Source: Aquabacterium fontiphilum
GTDB taxonomy: Bacteria; Pseudomonadota; Gammaproteobacteria; Burkholderiales; Burkholderiaceae_C
Length of the DNA stretch: 64,000 bases
Direction of reading: 5' to 3'
NCBI RefSeq assembly: GCF_009909205.1
Contig: NZ_JAAAPN010000005.1
Coordinates: 210,847 to 274,846, forward strand
Of the stretch, positions 27,595 through 35,532 are shown piece by piece. The notes under the pieces are model-generated. The model was given only the letters and a program-made list of their open reading frames with translations. It had not been told where the DNA came from and did no database searches. Each line of letters begins with the position of its first letter. Positions within the stretch are counted from its first letter, which is position 1. The position numbers and the translations under genes were made by a program.

Positions 27595-28359
27595 ATGAAA
27601 TTCGCGATCAAGAGCATTGTTGCCGCCACCGCCTTCGTTGCTGCTGGCTTGGCCTCTGCAGCCCCCGTCGTGGTGGCCGCCCAAACGGGTGTCTTCAATG
27701 GTCTGAGCATGGAAGGCACCGGCACGCTGAAGTTCAGCGACGCCCTGCTTGAGGCCCTGGACGTCGGTCAGATCGTCATCAACCCCTACGGCGGTCTGGT
27801 GTCTTCGGTTGTCGACAATAGCCTGGGCTACTACACCAACGTGCAGGCCACGGCCCGCATCAACAGCCTGACCGTGGAGTCGACGAACGGCAACGTGCTG
27901 AGCGCAGCCACCACCGGCGGCCTGACCCAGACCGCCACCTTCCTGCGTTCGGTGACCAACGGCGGTTCGCTGACTGTGACCGACCTGAACGTTGATCTGG
28001 CCAACAAGAAGGTGTTTGCCACCATCATCGGCGGCAACGGCGTGGGCACGCTGACCAACTTCCACCTGTGGAACATCGCCAGCATCACCGGCGCCACCTC
28101 GGTGACCGGCGCTGGTACCTTCACGACCGACATCTCGGGTCTGTCGATCACGTCGACCGGTTTCGATGTGTTCGTGCAATCGCTGGGCCTGCTGTCGCTG
28201 GGCCGCGGTGCACTGGCCACCGTGGAAGACTTCGGCACCATCAAGTCGACCATCGTGGCAACGGCTGTGACGCCTGCCATCCCCGAGCCGTCGACGTACG
28301 CCCTGATGGGTCTGGGCCTGGTTGGCATCGCCCTGGCTGCCCGTCGTCGCGCCAAGTAA
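27595..28359 (+). CDS. PEP-CTERM sorting domain protein, paralogue 3
   Basis: A 254-residue secreted protein with a signal peptide (1-21, ending ASA), a cysteine-free body and the C-terminal PEPSTYALMGLGL sorting signal with RRRAK. It is nearest to paralogue 2: TGGLTQTATFLRSVTNGGSL, KKVFATIIGGNGVGTLTNF and LSITSTGFDVFVQSLGLLSL are shared almost residue for residue. The ATG at 27595 is preferred; an in-frame GTG at 27583 lies within the ribosome site region. A terminator with nine T follows. Confidence 0.88.
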   Translation: MKFAIKSIVAATAFVAAGLASAAPVVVAAQTGVFNGLSMEGTGTLKFSDALLEALDVGQIVINPYGGLVSSVVDNSLGYYTNVQATARINSLTVESTNGNVLSAATTGGLTQTATFLRSVTNGGSLTVTDLNVDLANKKVFATIIGGNGVGTLTNFHLWNIASITGATSVTGAGTFTTDISGLSITSTGFDVFVQSLGLLSLGRGALATVEDFGTIKSTIVATAVTPAIPEPSTYALMGLGLVGIALAARRRAK

Positions 28360-28403
28360 GTCCTGAATCTGGCCGGCCCTGGGTCGGCTGGATCTGGCAA
28401 AAG

Positions 28404-28429
28404 CCGCTGCTCCGCAGCGGTTTTTTTTT
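28404..28429 (+). terminator. Terminator after PEP-CTERM gene 3
   Basis: A 7-bp stem CCGCTGC / GCAGCGG with loop TCC and nine T. Stem and loop resemble the terminator after gene 2, as expected if the unit was duplicated with its terminator. Confidence 0.93.
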
Positions 28430-28639
28430 GTCGTGCGGTGGGTGTACGCGATGGGATATTTGCCGTCATATCGGGGCAACCCGTCCCGTGTTTGCGGGGG
28501 CGTCAGCCTGAGGTGCCTTCTGGATGGGATGCTTGCGACACTGCGGCGCGGGCTGACGGGTTCGGCAGCGGGTGTGATCGTCCTATGCTGAAGGCCTCGC
28601 TCCGACGAGACCCACATTGCCAATAAATTGCAGGACACC

Positions 28640-29407
28640 ATGACACTCGCGATCAAGAATCTTGTTGCCGCTGCCGCCTTCGTGGCCGCCGGAATGGCAT
28701 CGGCCGCTCCCGTCACTGTGGTGACAGGCTCTGACAACTACAACGGGTACCCCATTTCCGGCACCGGGACGCTGGCTTTCAGCGCGGCGCTGTTGGAGGC
28801 GCTGGACGTGGGCCAGATCGTCATCTCGCCCTACGGTGACCTGGTGTCGTCTGTGGTGGACAACGATCAAGGCTACTATGAGGCGGTCTCTGCGACCGCC
28901 CGCGTCACCAGTCTGTCGATCGACTCAGCCACCGGTACGGTGCTGAGCGCTGCCACGACAGGGGGTCTCCAGCAGATCGCGCCGTTTCAGCGCTCCGTGT
29001 CGACTGGCGGCTCGCTGATCGTGACCGATCTCAATGTGGATCTGGGCGCCCAAAGGGTGTTCGCCACGGTCATCGGTGGCAACGGTGTGGGTACCTTGAC
29101 CAACTTCCATCTGTGGAACATCGACAGCATCACCGGCGCCACCGCCGTGACGGGGCCGGGTGAGTACACCACCTACCTCTCGGGCTTGTCGATCACAGAA
29201 GCGGGCTTCAACACCTTTGTACAGTCGCTGGGCCTGCTGAGCCTCGGGCGCGGCGCGCTGGCCACCGTGGAGGACTTTGGCACCATCACGTCGACCATTC
29301 TCGTCGCCGGTCCCCTGACGCCGCCCATCCCGGAGCCCTCAACGTATGCGCTGATGGGCGTGGGGCTGTTGGGCATCGCACTCGCTGTGCGTCGTCGTCC
29401 GAAGTGA
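28640..29407 (+). CDS. PEP-CTERM sorting domain protein, paralogue 4
   Basis: A 255-residue member of the same family: signal peptide 1-22 (ending ASA), body with LLEALDVGQIVISPYG, GGNGVGTLTNFHLWNI, LSGLSITEAGFNTFVQSL and C-terminal PEPSTYALMGVGL with RRRPK. It differs from the other three in starting MTLAIKN rather than MKFA.K, and the GCGG.TGCC/AAAGGGCCGC block is absent upstream, so its expression is probably separate. AGGA precedes the ATG. Codon choice also differs in places (more rare synonymous codons than in copies 2 and 3), suggesting an older split. Confidence 0.87.
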   Translation: MTLAIKNLVAAAAFVAAGMASAAPVTVVTGSDNYNGYPISGTGTLAFSAALLEALDVGQIVISPYGDLVSSVVDNDQGYYEAVSATARVTSLSIDSATGTVLSAATTGGLQQIAPFQRSVSTGGSLIVTDLNVDLGAQRVFATVIGGNGVGTLTNFHLWNIDSITGATAVTGPGEYTTYLSGLSITEAGFNTFVQSLGLLSLGRGALATVEDFGTITSTILVAGPLTPPIPEPSTYALMGVGLLGIALAVRRRPK

Positions 29408-29446
29408 CACCATGCTGTGATCGTCAACGATGATTTGGTTTCGAAG

Positions 29447-29476
29447 GCGGTTGCCGCAAGGCAGCCGCGTTCTTTT
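29447..29476 (+). terminator. Terminator after PEP-CTERM gene 4
   Basis: A 9-bp stem GCGGTTGCC / GGCAGCCGC (one G-T pair) with loop GCAA, followed by GTTCTTTTTG. It separates the PEP-CTERM array from the outer-membrane genes. Confidence 0.85.
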
Positions 29477-29515
29477 TGTTGCATGCCGGTGTTGCGTCAT
29501 CGGGCTTACGCCGAA

Positions 29516-29542
29516 TTGACAGCCCGCGCCCCCTGGTAAAAC
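29516..29542 (+). promoter_or_regulatory. Promoter of the OmpW-like gene
   Basis: A perfect -35 TTGACA (29516-29521) and an extended -10 of TG-G-TAAAAC (29534-29542), with a 15-base spacer. It lies about 70 bases before the ATG of the outer-membrane gene. Confidence 0.55.
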
Positions 29543-29614
29543 ATCACACATTCTGCGCATGCAGGGCGCTTGCATCACACGCGCGCCACTGATCTGATTC
29601 TTCGAGGAGACAAC

Positions 29615-30838
29615 ATGACCTTACCGGCCCGGATGCGAGCAGGACTCGCAACGGTACTGGCAGCTTCGGCTGCTTCCTGGGTGGCCCCTGCGGTAGCGCA
29701 GACCTCGCCCATTGACACGATCTTTTCGCAGGTCACCCCGTCGCTGCGCGACCGCATGTTCATGCGGTTGAACTACATCCATGTGAATGTAAAGACGTCT
29801 TCGGGCGAAACCTATGACGTCACCGGGCCGGTGGTGCAGCGCGGCGATCTGGCGACCTATTTGGGGGCCGGCACGCCTTTTCTTGCCTTCAACGGCAACC
29901 TTTCCCTCTACAACTCCAGTGCGAACTTTCTCAGAAAGTATGGCGACGCCAATCTGAGCGCGCCGCCCACTGCAGCCACACCCAATGCCAACGGACTGCT
30001 GGAGGAAGCCATCGACCAGCAGCTCGAGGCAACGCCTGGTTGTGTGCGTTTGAGCGAGGGGCTCGGGACGCCGTGCGGCATCTACGCGCGCAGCGACAGC
30101 ACGGTGGGCACGCCGGCCATCAGCGTGGGCTACTTCCTCGACGAGGCGCGAAATTGGAGCATTGAGGCCTTCTTGCTGGCCGCGCCGCTCAAAGTGGACG
30201 TCATGGGTGACGGCAACAATGCCCTCAATGGCGTGAACATCATCAAGACCAAGCTTCTTCCGCCAACGGCTTCCATCTCACGCCACTTCGGTGCGCGTGA
30301 TGCCGCCTTGCGCCCGCATGTGGGTTTGATGGCTTCTTACGCGGTGTTTTTCGACACCAAGGCCACCCAAGGGCTGGCCGACTATGTGGGTGGCGACACG
30401 CGCATCTCGATCAAGAACGCCTTCGGGTGGGGCCCGACGGCGGGCTTCAAGTACCAGCTCAATGACGACTGGCACGTGAACCTGGGCGTGGGCAAGATCC
30501 GCTATCGAACCGAGGCCACCCTGGTGACGCCCGTGACTGTGATCCGCAGCGAAACCGCGGTGCTCAACGACTACGGGTCTTACATCACCAACGCGATTGG
30601 CGCGACCCAGGTCCTGTTCCGGCCGGGTTCGAGCAACGGTGGCAACCATGTGGCCGGGCCGAATGACCCTGCGGGTTATGCGCCGGGCGAGGCCGTCCCG
30701 GCGATCACCGGTCTGATGTGCGATCTGGCGTCAGCCAAGGCTGGACGCGCCACCTGCGACCACGGCAGCTTCACCCGCAAGCAGTCCACCAAGCTGGACA
30801 ACACGCTCTTTGTCTTCAGTGTTGGCCGCTCATTCTGA
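29615..30838 (+). CDS. OmpW-like outer membrane beta-barrel protein with large insertion
   Basis: A 407-residue outer-membrane protein. The signal peptide ends at about residue 29 (AVAQ). OmpW-like features are the glycine/aromatic strands, SVGYFLDEARNWSIEAFLLAAPLK, FGWGPTAGFKYQLNDDWHVNLGVG and the C-terminal phenylalanine (VFSVGRSF). OmpW proteins are usually near 210-230 residues, so this one carries long extra loops, including a cysteine pair region CVRLSEGLGTPC and another CDLASAKAGRATC. GAGGAG precedes the ATG. It is followed by a second barrel gene after 10 bases. Confidence 0.75.
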   Translation: MTLPARMRAGLATVLAASAASWVAPAVAQTSPIDTIFSQVTPSLRDRMFMRLNYIHVNVKTSSGETYDVTGPVVQRGDLATYLGAGTPFLAFNGNLSLYNSSANFLRKYGDANLSAPPTAATPNANGLLEEAIDQQLEATPGCVRLSEGLGTPCGIYARSDSTVGTPAISVGYFLDEARNWSIEAFLLAAPLKVDVMGDGNNALNGVNIIKTKLLPPTASISRHFGARDAALRPHVGLMASYAVFFDTKATQGLADYVGGDTRISIKNAFGWGPTAGFKYQLNDDWHVNLGVGKIRYRTEATLVTPVTVIRSETAVLNDYGSYITNAIGATQVLFRPGSSNGGNHVAGPNDPAGYAPGEAVPAITGLMCDLASAKAGRATCDHGSFTRKQSTKLDNTLFVFSVGRSF

Positions 30839-30848
30839 TAGGTTTTTC

Positions 30849-31478
30849 ATGCGCAAAACTCTCATTCAACTGGGCGCGGCGTTCGCCCTTGGTTCGGTCT
30901 TTGTGAGCCCCGCTGCGGCCCAGGGCTACGCAGGGGCCGTGTTGTCGCTCTCCAAGGTGTCGGATGGCTGCCCGCTGCCGGAGAAATGCGATGACTCGGG
31001 CCGGGGCGGCAAGCTCTACTTCGGCACCCGCATGGCCGAGCCGCTCCTCCGCTTGGGCGCCTTCAAGGTGGCAGCCATGGAGGTGGGGCTGTTGCGGTCC
31101 AGCAAGGCCCGTTCTCAGGGGGTGGAGCTGGTGGATATCGTCGACGAGGGCGAGCTGCCGTTCGCCGTGCGCAACACCATCAAGGCCGATGCGCTGACGT
31201 TCGCGCTGGTCGGTTCATTGCCGGTGGCGGATCGGCTGGCACTCGACGTCAAGGCGGGCGCAGCCTATGTGTCGTCGACCATCCGATACGAATTTGACGG
31301 ACGCTCTGACGGGTCGCGCACCCGGAACCGGCTGAGCCCCTATGCGGGTCTGGCGCTGCAGTATGGCGTGCTCTCGAACGTGCGCGTGGGCGCAGCGGTG
31401 GACGTGTTCCGCTTCAACGTCGCAGGCGAAAGCGGTGTCGTGTCCCAGCTGGGCTTCGGCGCAGAAGTCGACTTCTAA
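30849..31478 (+). CDS. Outer membrane beta-barrel protein
   Basis: A 209-residue protein with a signal peptide (1-25, ending AAAQ) and alternating hydrophobic strands ending LGFGAEVDF, so probably an eight-stranded barrel of the OmpA/OMP_b-brl type. An early CPLPEKCDDSG segment may form a disulfide loop. It lies 10 bases after the OmpW-like gene and is probably cotranscribed. Its stop overlaps that of the minus-strand gene by 4 bases. The function is unknown. Confidence 0.75.
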   Translation: MRKTLIQLGAAFALGSVFVSPAAAQGYAGAVLSLSKVSDGCPLPEKCDDSGRGGKLYFGTRMAEPLLRLGAFKVAAMEVGLLRSSKARSQGVELVDIVDEGELPFAVRNTIKADALTFALVGSLPVADRLALDVKAGAAYVSSTIRYEFDGRSDGSRTRNRLSPYAGLALQYGVLSNVRVGAAVDVFRFNVAGESGVVSQLGFGAEVDF

Positions 31479-32080
31479 GGCCCAGGCCGGTGGGTTCGCC
31501 GGCTGGCGAGCCTCACCGGCTCAATGCGCGATTGAAGCGGCGGCTCGACTGATGGCCTGAGCGGGGCATCCACCATGTCGACAGCGACGTCCGCAGAGGG
31601 GTATCTGGCGAGCAGGCGAGTCAGATCCTGTCCGGATTGGATTCGGATGAGCTCGGAATAGAACTCGGCGCCGAACCCGATGGGATAACAAGGCAAGCCC
31701 TGGTGCGTCGGCACCACCAGCGCGTGGCGCTGCAAAGCGTGGGCGATGCGCTGGAGGCTTGCGCCGCTGGGCAGATCGGCCGAAGCTGGCTGGTACAGCC
31801 AGCCGGGACTTTGCGAAGTAGCCTGAACCACCCGCGCCAGCGTGTGGATGGAGGTCGCGGCAGCCGCACTGGCGCGCGGTTGTTCGAGAACCCAGCATGT
31901 CGGTGGCAGCGATACCGTCCCTTGTGCCACGCCGTACGGTAGCGCGCACACTGCCGGCATGCCGCTGTCCGCCGCGTTGCGCACGATGTGGCTCATGCGC
32001 TGCCATAGCCCGTCAGCCCGTTCCGGGAATGCTGCCGAGCACGGCGTCGCCACGATGATGAGTGTGGGTTGTCCGGCCAT
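31475..32080 (-). CDS. Degenerate MobA-like NTP transferase fold protein
   Basis: A 201-residue protein. Its C-terminal half, VPTHQGLPCYPIGFGAEF followed by SGQDLTRLLARYPSADVAVDMVD, resembles the end of MobA/MocA-like nucleotidyltransferases. The N-terminal signature LAAGxSxRxG is missing and reads LIIVATPCSAAFPERADG, so catalysis is doubtful. The start is set at ATG 32080; the frame stays open to 32134. The codon pattern is coding-like. It may be a pseudoenzyme or a family of its own. It converges on the barrel gene and is divergent from pdxH. Confidence 0.55.
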   Translation of the reverse strand: MAGQPTLIIVATPCSAAFPERADGLWQRMSHIVRNAADSGMPAVCALPYGVAQGTVSLPPTCWVLEQPRASAAAATSIHTLARVVQATSQSPGWLYQPASADLPSGASLQRIAHALQRHALVVPTHQGLPCYPIGFGAEFYSELIRIQSGQDLTRLLARYPSADVAVDMVDAPLRPSVEPPLQSRIEPVRLASRRTHRPGP

Positions 32081-32194
32081 ACGGTTGCTGGTGTTGACGA
32101 AGCCAGTCTGCGCCCCCCTGCTGCACCGCACCACGGCAGCTTCACTTACGGGCTTACCCTCGCGCAGGCTTGATCCCGCTCATTTCAGGTGGGA

Positions 32195-32872
32195 ATGGAT
32201 CTGGTCGATACTTCCAGCATGGACAAGACCCCACATGATCTGGCGCAGATGCGCCGCCAGTACGAGCTGGCCGAATTGGACGAGACCCACGTTGCGGCCG
32301 ATCCGCTCCATCAGTTTCAGCGCTGGTTCGACGAAGCCGTGAGGGCCAAGGCGCTCGAACCCAACGCCATGACGCTGGCCACCGTATCCGCAGAAGGCCG
32401 GCCGTCCACCCGCGTGGTGCTGCTCAAAGGGTTGGATGAGCGCGGCCTGGTCTGGTACACCAATTACGAAAGCCGCAAGGGTGCGGAGCTGGCGGTCAAC
32501 CCGCACGCTGCGCTGCAGTTCTTCTGGCCCGAGCTGGAGCGTGTGGTGCGTGTCGAGGGCGTGGTCAGCAAGCTGGCAGACGCCGAATCGGACGAGTACT
32601 ACCGCACCCGGCCCCTGGGCTCGCGAATCGGTGCCTGGGCATCGCCGCAAAGCCAGGTGATCCCCTCGCGGGCTGCGCTGGAGGCCACCTGGGCTGCCGA
32701 ACAGGCCCGTCAGGGCGATGACCCGGTGCGCCCGCCGCAGTGGGGCGGCTACCGCCTGCAGCCGCTGTACTGGGAGTTCTGGCAGGGACGCGCCTCGCGT
32801 TTGCATGACCGGCTGGTGTTCCAGCGCACCGAAGAAGGCGCGGTCTGGCAGCTGTCTCGCCTGGCGCCCTGA
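32195..32872 (+). CDS. pdxH: Pyridoxamine 5'-phosphate oxidase
   Basis: An FMN enzyme of about 217-225 residues that makes pyridoxal 5'-phosphate from PNP or PMP. Family segments are [22 protein letters not shown] (FMN phosphate site), [27 protein letters not shown] and the C-terminal RLHDRLVF followed by WQLSRLAP. The start is open: ATG 32195 has AGGTGG close upstream; ATG 32219 gives the usual length but no ribosome site; a GTG is at 32189. PLP supplied here would serve GlyA at 36.7 kb among others. Confidence 0.93.
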   Translation: MDLVDTSSMDKTPHDLAQMRRQYELAELDETHVAADPLHQFQRWFDEAVRAKALEPNAMTLATVSAEGRPSTRVVLLKGLDERGLVWYTNYESRKGAELAVNPHAALQFFWPELERVVRVEGVVSKLADAESDEYYRTRPLGSRIGAWASPQSQVIPSRAALEATWAAEQARQGDDPVRPPQWGGYRLQPLYWEFWQGRASRLHDRLVFQRTEEGAVWQLSRLAP

Positions 32873-32904
32873 TTCGGTTCCAGACGCGGTGGCGCCGACC
32901 GCGC

Positions 32905-33477
32905 TCAGCGCGCCGCCTGGTCGACCCAGTCCGGAAAGCTGCGCTGGAAGGCTTCAACCTTTGGAGCCACCACGAAGGCGCAGTAGCCCTGATACGGATG
33001 GCGGTCGAAATAGCGGTGGTGTTCGTCTTCGGCCACGTGGTAGTTCGCCACCGGTGCCACTTCGGTGACGATGGGCGCGTCGTACGCGCCTGATTGCGTC
33101 AACGTGGCGATCGCTTCGCGGGCCTCGGCGGCCTGCTCTGCGTCGTGCGTGTAGATGCCGGAGCGGTACTGCGTGCCCACATCGTGCCCCTGGCGGTTCG
33201 GCGTGGTGGGGTCGTGGATGCGGAAGAAGACCGCCAGCAGTTGCCGGTAGCTGACCACGGCCGGGTCGTAGCGCAGCCGGACCACCTCGGCATGCCCCGT
33301 GTCGCCGCGGCACACGCGTTCATAGGTGGGCGAAGGGTGTGGGCCGTTGCTGTAACCGGGCTCGACGTGCGCGACGCCACGCACGCGCAGGAAGACGGCT
33401 TCCAGGCACCAGAAACAGCCGCCCGCAAAGGTGGCTTCGGCCAACGGCCCGGTGGAGGGGGCGGACGAGGTGTTCAT
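32905..33477 (-). CDS. msrA: Peptide-methionine (S)-S-oxide reductase MsrA
   Basis: The 190-residue repair enzyme that reduces methionine S-sulfoxide. The catalytic motif GCFWC is at residues 20-24 with Cys21 as nucleophile, and GYSNGPHPSPTYERVCRGDTGHAE follows as in the family. The ATG is followed by a short hydrophilic lead. Immediately upstream (from 33503) is an array of strong hairpins that would be transcribed into or end just before this mRNA. Confidence 0.96.
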   Translation of the reverse strand: MNTSSAPSTGPLAEATFAGGCFWCLEAVFLRVRGVAHVEPGYSNGPHPSPTYERVCRGDTGHAEVVRLRYDPAVVSYRQLLAVFFRIHDPTTPNRQGHDVGTQYRSGIYTHDAEQAAEAREAIATLTQSGAYDAPIVTEVAPVANYHVAEDEHHRYFDRHPYQGYCAFVVAPKVEAFQRSFPDWVDQAAR

Positions 33478-33502
33478 GCCTCGATGCTAGCCAGAAATGA
33501 GA

Positions 33503-33630
33503 AACCCCCGGGCTGAGCCGGGGGTTGGGCGGGCGCACCGCCCAAGAAAGCGGCAGAGGGTCTGTCTGCCAGCTTTCCGACCGCAGTGACTGCGGCCTGA
33601 GGAGATGCCTGTTTCGACAGGCAAGCTCAG
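33503..33630. other. Array of five consecutive perfect hairpins (candidate structured RNA)
   Basis: In the 237-base gap between msrA and ubiD, five inverted repeats follow each other almost without spacing: 33503-33526 (9-bp stem AACCCCCGG), 33525-33545 (8-bp stem TTGGGCGG), 33546-33577 (12 bp, GAAAGC and GGCAGA arms, one bulged A), 33581-33595 (CCGCAGT/ACTGCGG) and 33597-33630 (CTGAG plus TGCCTGT around a TTCG loop). On the minus strand the last stem to be transcribed ends GGGGGTTTCTCATTTC, like an intrinsic terminator. A 6S-type or other small RNA, a ubiD 3' structure or an msrA leader are all possible. Confidence 0.6.
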
Positions 33631-33714
33631 ATTACGGCAATTCGGGCTCCCGTGCAAGTGGTTGCAGGTACGCGCCGTACGCGCGTTCCCGTGCGGGGGC
33701 GATGGCAGCGAAGC

Positions 33715-35289
33715 TCACCGGCGCGCGCCCAAGATCTGCGCCACCAGGCTGTCGACGCGCTCGTTCACAGCGGCCGGCATGGTGATGGTGCGCCCCCATT
33801 CGCGTTGGGTTTCGCCGGGCCATTTGTTGGTCGCGTCCAGCCCCATCTTGCCGCCCAGGCCGCTGACAGGCGAGGCGAAATCCAGATAGTCGATCGGCGT
33901 GTTGTCCACCAGGGTGGTGTCGCGCACCGGGTCCATCCGGGTGGTGATGGCCCAGATCACTTCCTGCCAGTCGCGGATGTTCACGTCGTCGTCGACGATG
34001 ACGATGAACTTGGTGTACATGAACTGGCGCAGGAAGCTCCACAGGCCGAACATCAGGCGCTTGCTGTGGCCTGGATAGGCCTTCTTCATGCTGATGATGG
34101 CCATGCGGTAGCTGCACCCTTCGGGCGGCAAATAGAAGTCGACGATCTCGGGAAACTGCTTTTGCAGGATGGGCACAAAGACCTCGTTGAGCGCCACGCC
34201 CAGCACGGCGGGCTCGTCGGGCGGTTTGCCGGTGTAGGTCGAGTGGTAGACCGGCTTGTCGCGGTGGGTGATGCGGTTCACCTCGAACACCGGGAACCAG
34301 TCCTGTTCGTTGTAATAGCCCGTGTGGTCACCAAAAGGCCCCTCGAGTGCGTGCAGGTAGCCGCCGCGTTCCATCAGCGGCACGCCGTGCTCGCTTTCGC
34401 CTTTGTAGCCGGCCGGGGCGGGCGGAATGTGGCCCTCCAGCACGAACTCGGCGCTGGCGGGCACCTGCAGGCGTGCCTCGCCTTCGCCCACGCCGGTGTC
34501 CACCACCTCGGTGCGGCTGCCGCGCAGCAGGCCGGCGAACTGGTACTCGCTCAGCGAGTCAGGCACGGGGGTGACGGCGCCCAGGATGGTGGCCGGATCG
34601 GCCCCAAGGGCCACGGCGATCGGGAAGGGCTGGCCTGGGTTGGCCAGCGCGAACTCGCGGAAGTCGAGTGCACCGCCGCGGTGGGCCAGCCAGCGCATGA
34701 TCAGTTGCCGCTTGCCGATCAGTTGCTGGCGGTAGATGCCCAGGTTCTGACGGCGGCGCGGGTTGGGGACGCCTTGCGGGCCGCGGGTGACCACCAGCCC
34801 CCAGGTCAGCAGCGGTGCGGCGTCATCCGGCCAGCAGTGCTGGATGGGCAGCTGCGTCAGGTCCACCTCGCTGCCTTGCAGCTTGACCTGCTGGCAGGGG
34901 GCGCTGCGCGAGGCACTCGGCTTCATGTCCCACAGGGCCTTGGCCATCTGCAGCAGCTTGCCGGCGTCTTTCAGGCCGCGGGGCGGCTCGGGCTCTTTCA
35001 GGCTGGCCAGGACGCGGCCGATGTCGCGCAATTCGCTGACGTCATCTGCCCCCATGCCCATGGCCACCCTTTTGGGGGTGCCGAACAGATTGGCGAGCAC
35101 CGGGACGCTGCTGGCGCGGCCGTCGGCCAACCGCGGCGACTCGAACCACAGTGCGGGGCCGCCTGCGCGCAGCACCCGGTCACTGAGGGCGGTCATCTCA
35201 AGATGGGTGGAAACGGGCGCGGTGACACGCTGCAGTTCGCCTTGCTGCTCCAGCCCGGCCACGAAGTCTCGAAGGTCTCGATATTTCAT
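33715..35289 (-). CDS. ubiD: UbiD family decarboxylase (3-octaprenyl-4-hydroxybenzoate carboxy-lyase)
   Basis: A 524-residue prenylated-FMN-dependent decarboxylase acting in ubiquinone synthesis. It opens with the family sequence [19 protein letters not shown] and carries [19 protein letters not shown], the [20 protein letters not shown] segment with the conserved acidic residues of the active site, and [16 protein letters not shown] near the end. Length and content fit UbiD rather than aromatic-acid homologues. The ATG has no good ribosome site. The maturase UbiX is not in the window. Confidence 0.93.
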   Translation of the reverse strand: MKYRDLRDFVAGLEQQGELQRVTAPVSTHLEMTALSDRVLRAGGPALWFESPRLADGRASSVPVLANLFGTPKRVAMGMGADDVSELRDIGRVLASLKEPEPPRGLKDAGKLLQMAKALWDMKPSASRSAPCQQVKLQGSEVDLTQLPIQHCWPDDAAPLLTWGLVVTRGPQGVPNPRRRQNLGIYRQQLIGKRQLIMRWLAHRGGALDFREFALANPGQPFPIAVALGADPATILGAVTPVPDSLSEYQFAGLLRGSRTEVVDTGVGEGEARLQVPASAEFVLEGHIPPAPAGYKGESEHGVPLMERGGYLHALEGPFGDHTGYYNEQDWFPVFEVNRITHRDKPVYHSTYTGKPPDEPAVLGVALNEVFVPILQKQFPEIVDFYLPPEGCSYRMAIISMKKAYPGHSKRLMFGLWSFLRQFMYTKFIVIVDDDVNIRDWQEVIWAITTRMDPVRDTTLVDNTPIDYLDFASPVSGLGGKMGLDATNKWPGETQREWGRTITMPAAVNERVDSLVAQILGARR

Positions 35290-35319
35290 TTTTCAATATA
35301 AGAGATAGGCTTCTTATGC

Positions 35320-35349
35320 TTGACTGGTTATTTCAAGGCTGCCTAGAAT
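35320..35349 (+). promoter_or_regulatory. Strong sigma-70 promoter of the lytic transglycosylase
   Basis: TTGACT (35320-35325) and TAGAAT (35344-35349) are 18 bases apart and each match 5 of 6 consensus positions. Transcription would begin near 35356, leaving a 5' leader of about 177 bases. Confidence 0.75.
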
Positions 35350-35355
35350 CCGCCC

Positions 35356-35532
35356 CGTCCCGACCTGGGCCGTGTTAACCCCAGGTTGTCCTGGTCCCGC
35401 AGTCGGGGACCGCGCGTCCGCAAGCTGGGGCGCACGCTGCGTCTTCTGAAGGGCGCGGCCATTATCACCGTGGTCCATGCGGCCCGCGTTCGTCAAACGC
35501 GAGACCGCCCGCCTGGTGAGGAAAGGAGCAGC
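35356..35532 (+). other. Long structured 5' leader of the lytic transglycosylase mRNA
   Basis: Three clear hairpins are seen: ACCTGGG / CCCAGGT (35363-35386), GGTCCC / GGGACC (35393-35411) and GCGTT-CGTCA-AACGC (35486-35500). The leader ends with AAAGGAG before the ATG. I do not recognise a known riboswitch class. The reading frame stays open through part of it from a TTG at 35386, so a longer protein cannot be fully excluded. Confidence 0.4.

Noticed and set aside
25423-29407. A CRISPR array or short tandem repeat
   Set aside because: The repeats are gene-length paralogues with their own terminators, not short direct repeats with spacers.
33503-33630. Firm assignment of the hairpin array as 6S RNA (ssrS)
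   Set aside because: Size and position would be possible, but I could not find the long pairing of 5' and 3' ends that defines 6S RNA, so I left the family open.
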